Of a stretch of DNA of 13,235 bases, positions 7,091 to 13,235 are shown piece after piece; position 1 is the stretch's first letter; each line of letters starts with the position of its first letter. The notes under the pieces are model-generated. The model worked only from the letters and a program-made list of their open reading frames with translations. It did no database searches and was not told the origin of the DNA. The DNA is taken from contig CALCJE010000179.1 in NCBI GenBank assembly GCA_937965665.1, positions 1-13,235 on the forward strand, given 5' to 3'. This stretch comes from an uncultured Bacteroidales bacterium. Lineage in GTDB: Bacteria > Bacteroidota > Bacteroidia > Bacteroidales > UBA4417. Position numbers and translations under genes: made by a program.

Positions 7091-8398
7091 ATGAGTGATA
7101 TAGCAATAAAATTTGAAAATGTTTCCAAACAGTACAGATTAGGTTCTATTGGCACGGGAACATTGAGCCACGATCTGAATCGTTGGTGGATCATGAATGT
7201 TCAGGGGAAACCGGATCCATACCTTAAAGTTGGCCAGGTTAACGACAGGGAGAATAAATCTACCGGCGACTACGTCTGGGCGCTTAATGATATAAACTTC
7301 GAAGTAAAACAGGGTGAAGTTCTGGGGATTATAGGGAAAAATGGCGCAGGTAAGTCAACTCTGCTAAAAATTTTATCCAGGGTAACAACGCCTTCTACCG
7401 GGAAAATAACTGCTAAAGGACGCATAGCATCATTGCTCGAAGTCGGGACCGGATTCCATCCGGAAATGACTGGTCGTGAAAATATTTTCATGAATGGCTC
7501 AATTATGGGCATGACTAAAACTGAGATAAAAGGCAAATTAGATGAGATTGTCGACTTTGCCGGGGTTGAAAAATACCTGGATACACCGGTTAAAAGATAT
7601 TCAAGCGGAATGACAGTTCGCTTAGGCTTTGCAATAGCAGCCCATCTTGAACCTGAAATTCTGGTGGTTGATGAAGTACTTGCGGTAGGTGATGCCGAAT
7701 TTCAGAAAAAGGCTATTGGCCGCATGCAGCATGTGAGCCAGACACAAGGCAGAACAGTTTTGTTTGTAAGCCACAACATGCAGGCAATTACCAATCTTTG
7801 CTCAAGAGTTGTGTTATTGAACAGGGGCGGGGTGGCCATGGATAGTGATCCGGTAAATGTGATCAGAAATTACCTGATGTTTCAATCTTTAAAAGAAGGT
7901 TCCATTTCGTGGAATGAGGAAACTGCATTGGGAGATTCAAGTTTGAAGCTACTGTCTATTAAGCTGCAGGGTGATGATAACATTGTAAGGAGTCATTTTT
8001 TCTCAAACTCAATCATTAAGGTTCAATTGGAATTCGTAATTGAGAAATTAGACGATGACCTTGTTGTTGGTTTTGATATCCTGGATGATAACAATTCAAT
8101 TGTATTGCGGACATATCATAACGACGGACATCCTGACAAATGGCCTAAATTGAAGCTGGGTTATAACAAAATAGTCTGCGACCTTCCCGCTGGTTTTTTC
8201 AATTCAGGTACATATTACATAAGCCCAAAATTTAGTTTGCATTGTAAGAAATGGATTATAAACTCTGATCCGCTTCTCTCGTTTGAGGTAGAAATAAACC
8301 ATGGGGTGTCTCCGTTTTGGAATCGGATAAGCAAATCTAACAGGCCTGGTTCTTCTGCCATGATCTTGCCATGGAAAGTGAATGAATATGCAGAATAG
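7091..8398 (+). CDS. wzt: Polysaccharide ABC transporter ATP-binding protein with C-terminal glycan-binding-type domain (Wzt family)
   Basis: ATPase partner of the upstream permease. The nucleotide-binding domain (about 1-245) has Walker A GKNGAGKS (G82-S89, K88), the signature YSSGM (170-174), Walker B ILVVDE (D194, E195) and the switch histidine in VSHNM (H228). As in other Wzt/TagH ATPases, a spacer region (about residues 20-60) separates the first strand from the ALNDINFEV segment. From about residue 270 to 435 there is an extra domain rich in predicted beta strands (for example IIKVQLEFVI, VVGFDILDD), matching the position and style of Wzt_C. In characterised Wzt proteins this domain recognises the terminated end of the O-polysaccharide and couples chain termination to export. 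Specificity of this copy is unknown. The 435-residue length fits Wzt rather than short KpsT-type ATPases. Confidence 0.93.
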   Translation: MSDIAIKFENVSKQYRLGSIGTGTLSHDLNRWWIMNVQGKPDPYLKVGQVNDRENKSTGDYVWALNDINFEVKQGEVLGIIGKNGAGKSTLLKILSRVTTPSTGKITAKGRIASLLEVGTGFHPEMTGRENIFMNGSIMGMTKTEIKGKLDEIVDFAGVEKYLDTPVKRYSSGMTVRLGFAIAAHLEPEILVVDEVLAVGDAEFQKKAIGRMQHVSQTQGRTVLFVSHNMQAITNLCSRVVLLNRGGVAMDSDPVNVIRNYLMFQSLKEGSISWNEETALGDSSLKLLSIKLQGDDNIVRSHFFSNSIIKVQLEFVIEKLDDDLVVGFDILDDNNSIVLRTYHNDGHPDKWPKLKLGYNKIVCDLPAGFFNSGTYYISPKFSLHCKKWIINSDPLLSFEVEINHGVSPFWNRISKSNRPGSSAMILPWKVNEYAE

Positions 8399-8455
8399 AT
8401 TTCATCATCTGCTTCCAAATCAATGATAATAATCTATTAATGGGGTATCCGAATT

Positions 8456-8463
8456 TAGATTTG
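8456..8463 (+). promoter_or_regulatory. Weak candidate Bacteroidota -7 element upstream of the glycosyltransferase genes
   Basis: TAGATTTG matches the Bacteroidota -7 consensus TAnnTTTG and lies 39 bases before the ATG at 8503, in a 104-base gap, one of the two longest in the window. No TTG-type -33 element sits at the expected distance upstream, so this is a half match that can arise by chance in AT-rich DNA. If real, it would let the 8503-13235 genes be transcribed separately from the exporter. Confidence 0.2.
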
Positions 8464-8502
8464 GTATTTCAGACACATTAACATAACCTATTACTTTTTT
8501 TA

Positions 8503-9675
8503 ATGAAAAATGCACTTCTGTATTCACCTGGCTTGGCAGGTCATAGGCAAGTGTACATTTTCGTGCTTGCTAATATTCTGCGTAAATTATCTTATTCAGT
8601 ATACATTGCTTCCAATTTTGCAGAGAAACCTAAAAGTTCGTTTTACCTTGATAAGTTGGAAACTGATCCTGAAATATTTTGGATTGATACCAATTTTATG
8701 GATGGCAATGGAGTTTCTATAAAGAATGAAGACTTCAAAGTAATTCAGAAATCCAATAATATTAGCCTAACTGTTTTTGTTGAAGCCGATAACCATATTT
8801 CACTGTTCGATTCACAAATATTAAACAGGAATAATAGATTGTTAGGTAAAAATATGGGCATATTCCTTCGCCCTTTTTACTTTTATGAAAATTTTAATTT
8901 GTTAAAGGACCGATGGTATATAAATAAATTAATATCCACCTGGAGAACAGATTCAAGAATATTTCATGAAATTTTGAACCCGGCATTTGACTTATTGGAT
9001 AAGTCATTCTATATAGATGAGTATTTTACAGAAAAACACAAAAAAACAGTATGGCTGCCTGATATGTTTCAACAATATGCTGATAGATTAGTATCAGAAG
9101 AAAACTTAGAGCAAAGAATATGGATTGAAAAATTGAATGATTTCAAAAACCTGAATGAAGGTCGCAAACTTTTACTCTATTTTGGAACTCCCCAGCAAAG
9201 GAGAGGGTACAGTCAGCTTCTGGAATTGGCTCTTCGTAATGATGCTTGTTTTATTCATTGCGGATTAAGGAACGAAAGTTCCGAATCCGATGATGCAATA
9301 CGTGCTTTACTCGAGAAAGAAAACAGGCTTTTCGAAACAAATGAATACATTATTGATCCGCTTTGCATAGAGTACTTTTTTAAATCAGTGAGCCACCTGG
9401 TTCTGCCTTATATCAATTTTATGGGATCGAGTGGTGTAATGCTGCAGGCTCTCAGTTATAATATTCCTGTATTAGTCCCTGAACAGGGTATTATTGGGTA
9501 TAGGGTGAATAAGCATAACCTGGGATTAACGTATAGCCCGGGTTCATTTGATGTGCAATTTCAGCGTTTTTTTAATACCCCGGCTGATACATTTTCTGAA
9601 TCAATAAATAAGTATATGCACTTTCAGTCAGCAGATCATTTGGAATCGATCCTGATGAAAGCACTTGCATCTTAA
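8503..9675 (+). CDS. Putative GT-B-fold glycosyltransferase, divergent
   Basis: A 390-residue soluble protein, probably a cytoplasmic glycosyltransferase adding a sugar to the glycan of this locus. The N-terminus (LLYSPGLAGHRQVY, then a helix and SVYIAS) looks like the acceptor-side Rossmann start of GT-B enzymes, with a GHRxxY motif at the glycine-rich loop. A second domain starts near residue 222 with LLLYFGTPQQRRGY, like the donor-domain opening strand of GT4 proteins. Near the C-terminus MGSSGVMLQALSYNIPVLVPEQG (about 307-329) resembles the region where GT4 enzymes bind the nucleotide sugar. The canonical EX7E motif is absent: G308-S309-S310-G311 stands where the first Glu is expected. 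The donor sugar and acceptor cannot be predicted. Its place between the exporter and the ligase-like gene supports a role in glycan assembly. A non-catalytic or modifying role remains possible. Confidence 0.65.
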   Translation: MKNALLYSPGLAGHRQVYIFVLANILRKLSYSVYIASNFAEKPKSSFYLDKLETDPEIFWIDTNFMDGNGVSIKNEDFKVIQKSNNISLTVFVEADNHISLFDSQILNRNNRLLGKNMGIFLRPFYFYENFNLLKDRWYINKLISTWRTDSRIFHEILNPAFDLLDKSFYIDEYFTEKHKKTVWLPDMFQQYADRLVSEENLEQRIWIEKLNDFKNLNEGRKLLLYFGTPQQRRGYSQLLELALRNDACFIHCGLRNESSESDDAIRALLEKENRLFETNEYIIDPLCIEYFFKSVSHLVLPYINFMGSSGVMLQALSYNIPVLVPEQGIIGYRVNKHNLGLTYSPGSFDVQFQRFFNTPADTFSESINKYMHFQSADHLESILMKALAS

Positions 9676-9689
9676 ATTAGTTAAAAAGT

Positions 9690-11111
9690 ATGATTTCTTT
9701 GTTTATATCGTATTTGCCTTACCTTCTAATAGGATATTTTCTTTTCAGATCGTATAAAAATCCAATTTTTATCATGGGAATACCTTACCTGATGTATTTT
9801 GGTCCTTCACTATTTTTTGAGAATTTAAGCTTGTTTGTGATTCCTTTCAGATCATTTGATTCGATAGCGAAAAATGCAGATATATTACTATTTACCTGGC
9901 TGATACTATGCTGGATTATTTTTAGAGCCCGAACTATTAAAGATCCTCAAAATATTTTAAAAATAAAATTCATCGGAAAAAAAACGAACCTGATTGATTA
10001 TACGATCTTTTTTCTGATTCTTATTACCAGCATTGGTCTTGGGATTGTGCTCACAGAATACTTTGCAATTTTTAATGTATTCGACAAGTTTTTTATCCTC
10101 ATATCAATGTTCCTTGGATTCTTTATTATAAAAGACATTGCGCTGAACACTGAATTGGAATCATTGGAGAAATTTTTATTAAATATAGTGCTCCTGAATT
10201 CATTAGCCGCAGTTTTGTATTTGATTCACCAGGGATTACATATTGATATTTATACAACTGACATGGAATACCAGACTGAAATAGTAAACGGGCAGGTAAT
10301 CACCAGAACTTTCTGGTTTATGCCGGTGCTCTTATTGTTTTCGGTTTCTTTTCTGCTGGCATTCCGTAAGAAAAACAGTTATTTAGCCTACAGTTTGATT
10401 TTGATCAATATGTTGGCAATTTTTATAACATACACTCGGTCGTTGTTATTAAATGCCGTGTTAGTATTCATATTCTTTTTCCTGCTTATTGGCTTGAAGA
10501 ATAAAAGTATTTGGAATACAATCAGGGGAATTGCAGTAATATCAACAGCTGGTTTTGTCTTGTTTCTAGTAGTTTCGATGGTGCTTCCGGCTAGCACTGA
10601 GTATTTTCTGAGCAGATTTAAAGACCTTAAGGAAAAGCCGGTTGATGAAAAATCGAATAACCTTGTGTATCGGTTTTATAAGACTGATAATGTTATGCAT
10701 AAAATGAACACCACGAAAACGCTCTTCGGGTATGGTCCGGTTACTGAATCTCAGACTCCTTTTGTTAAAGTTGTTGACGCTGCTGCAACTGATATGGTTT
10801 GGGCTGAAATTGTTTTCAGATGGGGTACAGTCGGTTCTTTACTATTTGTATTTCTGTACGTGTATTCAATTTTTTTCGCATTCCGGATATTTATGCTTAA
10901 TCAGGGGGTAGTAGCCCAATTTGCATTAGGCTTTCTTTTAACTTTAGTTTCCCAATTAATTGAAGGATTAACATCTATCACAATTCTAACACCCAATAGA
11001 ATACCATTAAGCCTGTGGGTCTTCGGCCTCCTTTCTGCATTATCAATTACACTGAAAAAAGAAGTTAACGAGAAAAAAATCATAAAGAACCAACCCGAAG
11101 TTGTATTTTGA
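9690..11111 (+). CDS. Polytopic O-antigen ligase/polymerase-like membrane protein (Wzy/WaaL superfamily)
   Basis: A 473-residue integral membrane protein with roughly 10-12 predicted membrane helices. It starts with several N-terminal hydrophobic segments. Around residues 249-256 the TYTRSLLL motif resembles the T-x-S/T-R motif seen in the Wzy_C/WaaL superfamily. A long periplasmic loop (about 300-365) includes SRFKDL and LFGYGP, similar to the GxG-type segment of O-antigen ligases and polymerases, followed by more helices. Members either polymerise repeat units (Wzy) or ligate finished glycan to lipid A core or protein (WaaL/PglL), both on the periplasmic face. Sequence alone does not separate these. 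Alongside a Wzm-Wzt exporter, which does not need Wzy, a ligase role is plausible, while the Wza-Wzc neighbours would suit a polymerase. It begins 14 bases after the preceding gene, so it is almost certainly co-transcribed with it. Confidence 0.75.
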   Translation: MISLFISYLPYLLIGYFLFRSYKNPIFIMGIPYLMYFGPSLFFENLSLFVIPFRSFDSIAKNADILLFTWLILCWIIFRARTIKDPQNILKIKFIGKKTNLIDYTIFFLILITSIGLGIVLTEYFAIFNVFDKFFILISMFLGFFIIKDIALNTELESLEKFLLNIVLLNSLAAVLYLIHQGLHIDIYTTDMEYQTEIVNGQVITRTFWFMPVLLLFSVSFLLAFRKKNSYLAYSLILINMLAIFITYTRSLLLNAVLVFIFFFLLIGLKNKSIWNTIRGIAVISTAGFVLFLVVSMVLPASTEYFLSRFKDLKEKPVDEKSNNLVYRFYKTDNVMHKMNTTKTLFGYGPVTESQTPFVKVVDAAATDMVWAEIVFRWGTVGSLLFVFLYVYSIFFAFRIFMLNQGVVAQFALGFLLTLVSQLIEGLTSITILTPNRIPLSLWVFGLLSALSITLKKEVNEKKIIKNQPEVVF

Positions 11112-11165
11112 TGGCTATTTTTTAAAATTAATCACAGCATCCGATCAAATCTGTCTAATATTGTT

Positions 11166-12425
11166 ATGAAAGTTCTCTGGTTTACCAATACACCCTCATT
11201 AGCTTCTGAGATCTTGCATGACAAAACAAATCTTGGAGGATGGATAGCGTCCCTTGAAAAAGAAGTTGCTAAACTAAATAATATTGAGTTGGGCATTGCC
11301 TTTCATTATGGCTCTGAGGGTAAAAAAACTTTCAGCCAGGGGAGTACCATTTATTATTCAGTTCCGTTTCCCCGATTGGATAAAGGTCATAAAAAGGGTA
11401 TACCATCCAGGTGGAAACACAAAATTGAGCCGCAAAGTCTTGTTAATGATTATCTCGAAATAATAAATCAATTTAGGCCAGATATCATACATATATTCGG
11501 TTCTGAGCAACCTTTTGGCTTAGTAATTGACAAAGTTAATGTTCCTGTTGTTCTCCAGATTCAGGGTAACCTGACAGTTTATGAAAAGAAATGGTTTTCG
11601 GGTTTAAGCAATTGGAGTATTCTTAAACATTCCAGCATAAAGACTTTAATTTATGGTTATGGATTCTGGCATTTATACTTTTTGTTCAGGAAAAGGGCAA
11701 AAAGAGAGCAGGAATTTATGTTAAATTGTCGGTACATTATTGGTAGAACTGATTGGGATAGAAGGATTACCCGGGTTCTTTCTCCTGGAAGCAGGTATTT
11801 TCATTGTGACGAATTGTTAAGATCTGAGTTTCATAATTCGGCAAAATGGAGCCCGGGAAACAAGGAAAAAAAGATACTGCATTCAACTTTATCTTCTATC
11901 AATTACAAGGGAATTGAAACAGTTCTTGAAACTGCATTTCTTCTTAAAAATGGAAACTTGTTGGATTTTGAATGGCGAATAGCAGGTCTGAGCGGAAAAG
12001 AAGAGCTGGTTAAAATTGTCGAAAAGGCCTACAAGATTAAATTTGTTGATTTTGGTATTGTGTTTTTAGGCAATCTTAATCCTGGCGAACTTGTCAAAAA
12101 TTTATTGAATTCTGACTGCTACATTCATCCTTCCCATATCGAAAATAGTCCAAATAGTGTATGTGAGGCTATGTTGATTGGGTTGCCTGTAATCGCTACC
12201 CATGCAGGTGGAACCTCAAGTCTGCTCACCAATGGCATTGATGGTATTCTTATTCAGGACGGTGATCCATATAGCCTTGCAGGAACTATTCTGGAACTGG
12301 TTGGAGATAAAAATTTAATGCAGGAAATATCGAAGAATGCAATTGAACGTGCAAATATTAGGCATTCAAAAGATCGTGTTGTGAGTGATTTGCTGAATGT
12401 TTATTCTCAGATTTTATCAAAGTAA
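11166..12425 (+). CDS. GT4-family glycosyltransferase
   Basis: A 419-residue retaining GT-B glycosyltransferase, expected in the cytoplasm or at the inner face of the inner membrane. The N-terminal acceptor domain begins with MKVLWFTNTPS. A central segment has GRTDWDRR followed by YFHCDELLR, a combination I associate with a Bacteroidota subgroup of GT4 enzymes. The donor domain starts near ILHSTLSSINYKG, continues with FEWRIAG and VFLGNL, and has the EX7E motif (E326, E334 in HIENSPNSVCE), then GLPVIATHAGG and GIDGILI. All main GT4 elements are present and the length is normal. Which sugar it transfers is unknown; L-FucNAc is one reasonable candidate because the locus makes UDP-L-FucNAc, but nothing in the sequence proves it. 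The ATG at 11166 lies 54 bases after the ligase-like gene. Confidence 0.88.
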   Translation: MKVLWFTNTPSLASEILHDKTNLGGWIASLEKEVAKLNNIELGIAFHYGSEGKKTFSQGSTIYYSVPFPRLDKGHKKGIPSRWKHKIEPQSLVNDYLEIINQFRPDIIHIFGSEQPFGLVIDKVNVPVVLQIQGNLTVYEKKWFSGLSNWSILKHSSIKTLIYGYGFWHLYFLFRKRAKREQEFMLNCRYIIGRTDWDRRITRVLSPGSRYFHCDELLRSEFHNSAKWSPGNKEKKILHSTLSSINYKGIETVLETAFLLKNGNLLDFEWRIAGLSGKEELVKIVEKAYKIKFVDFGIVFLGNLNPGELVKNLLNSDCYIHPSHIENSPNSVCEAMLIGLPVIATHAGGTSSLLTNGIDGILIQDGDPYSLAGTILELVGDKNLMQEISKNAIERANIRHSKDRVVSDLLNVYSQILSK

Positions 12426-12432
12426 GTACCCA

Positions 12433-13235
12433 ATGCCTGTGCCGAGTAAGTTTCCAAAAGTTTTAATATTAGGAGAAACATTCCGAAACAATGGAGGTGG
12501 GGGAATTACATTGACGAATCTTTTCAAAAACTGGGATATCAACCACCTGGCAGTAGCTACCGAGAAAATTATTGAAACAAATGGAGAAAATAGCTGTAGA
12601 AAATTCTATCGGCTTGGCCATTTGGAAATGCAATTCCCTTTTCCATTCAATTACATCAATAAAGTAGATGAATCAGGTGAAATTGAATTAACGGAGTTGA
12701 ATACAGTTTCAACTCAGAATGGAATTGTTGCAAAAAGGAGTTTCAAAAGTAAAGTCAAATTTGAATTAGAAAAAGCCTATTATAATGTGTTAATCCTGGC
12801 TGGAATCTGTAATTCAAATTATATGCTCAAGACGTCTGAAAAACTAATAAGCTGGATAAAGGAATTTGCTCCTGATGTTATTTACACTCAGCCTTTTAAC
12901 TATCGCGATATGGTTTTTGCACTTGATGTTTATAAGGTAACAGGCATTCCACTGGCAGTCCATATCATGGATGATTCAGTTAGTTTTTCTAATAAGCCTA
13001 ATTTGTTATACTTTTTCTGGAAAAGAAAAATACAAAATACATTTAAACTTTTAATCGAAACTGCAAAAATCCATCTGAGTATATCTGATGCCATGTCTGC
13101 TGAATATTTAAGAAGGTATAATAAAATATTCATTCCATTCAGAAATCCAATTGATCTGGATGCTTGGTTGCCATATACTAAAACCGATTGGTCGATTAAA
13201 GGTGAGGTGAAAATAATTTATACAGGAAGGTTGGC
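12433..13235 (+). CDS. Glycosyltransferase, N-terminal part (runs off the window)
   Basis: An uninterrupted reading frame from the ATG at 12433 to the window end gives 267 codons plus two bases, starting 7 bases after the preceding stop, so tight co-transcription is expected. The protein opens with KVLILGETFRNNGGGGITL, a strand plus glycine-rich loop typical of the GT-B acceptor domain. It continues with FAPDVIYTQPF and IPLAVHIMDD, then LSISDAM and FIPFRNPIDLDAW, the usual linker before the donor domain, and reaches IIYTGRL, the first strand of a GT4 donor domain, at the very edge. The diagnostic EX7E motif would lie beyond the window. Family assignment to GT4-like enzymes is therefore likely but not proven, and the substrate is unknown. 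Confidence 0.78.
   Translation, partial: MPVPSKFPKVLILGETFRNNGGGGITLTNLFKNWDINHLAVATEKIIETNGENSCRKFYRLGHLEMQFPFPFNYINKVDESGEIELTELNTVSTQNGIVAKRSFKSKVKFELEKAYYNVLILAGICNSNYMLKTSEKLISWIKEFAPDVIYTQPFNYRDMVFALDVYKVTGIPLAVHIMDDSVSFSNKPNLLYFFWKRKIQNTFKLLIETAKIHLSISDAMSAEYLRRYNKIFIPFRNPIDLDAWLPYTKTDWSIKGEVKIIYTGRL

Noticed and set aside
8415..8464. Inverted repeat CCAAATC (8415-8421) and GATTTGG (8458-8464) as an operator or terminator
   Set aside because: Seven base pairs with a 36-base loop and no T-run after it; such a match is likely by chance in a 104-base AT-rich gap.
1..13235. Mobile element, defence system or CRISPR
   Set aside because: No transposase, integrase, nuclease, direct repeat array or tRNA was seen; every complete gene fits polysaccharide synthesis or export.

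Overview
The window is a stretch of a surface polysaccharide (O-antigen or capsule type) biosynthesis and export locus. The organism is most likely a member of the Bacteroidota. This rests on the AT-rich sequence, A/T-rich start-codon leaders with no Shine-Dalgarno motif in front of any gene, a Wza-like protein that ends in a hydrophobic helix, and a Wzc-like fusion of chain-length regulator and tyrosine kinase. All genes lie on the + strand. There is no sign of tRNA or rRNA genes, CRISPR arrays, insertion sequences or integrases. The longest gap between genes is 124 bases (2592-2715).

Region 1 (1-2591) is the envelope export machinery: the C-terminal end of a Wza-like outer-membrane polysaccharide export protein, then a complete 788-residue Wzc-type polysaccharide co-polymerase and BY-kinase. 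Region 2 (2716-6095) is a complete three-enzyme cassette matching FnlA-FnlB-FnlC (CapE-CapF-CapG, WbjB-WbjC-WbjD), which makes UDP-N-acetyl-L-fucosamine from UDP-GlcNAc. Region 3 (6183-8398) is a Wzm-Wzt ABC exporter whose ATPase carries a C-terminal extension of the glycan-recognition type. Region 4 (8503-13235) holds a poorly conserved GT-B-like protein, a polytopic O-antigen ligase/polymerase-like protein, a GT4 glycosyltransferase, and the first 267 codons of another glycosyltransferase that runs off the window.

As a pathway, UDP-L-FucNAc would feed cytoplasmic glycosyltransferases that build a glycan on a lipid carrier. Wzm-Wzt would move it across the inner membrane, the ligase/polymerase-like protein would act on the periplasmic side, and Wza-Wzc would serve export across the envelope. 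No initiating glycosyl-1-phosphate transferase, Wzx flippase or Wzb-type phosphatase is visible here, but both ends of the locus are cut off. I see no new type of biological system. The most interesting points are the mix of ABC-dependent and Wza/Wzc/Wzy-like components, the divergent glycosyltransferase at 8503, and sequence peculiarities of the BY-kinase.
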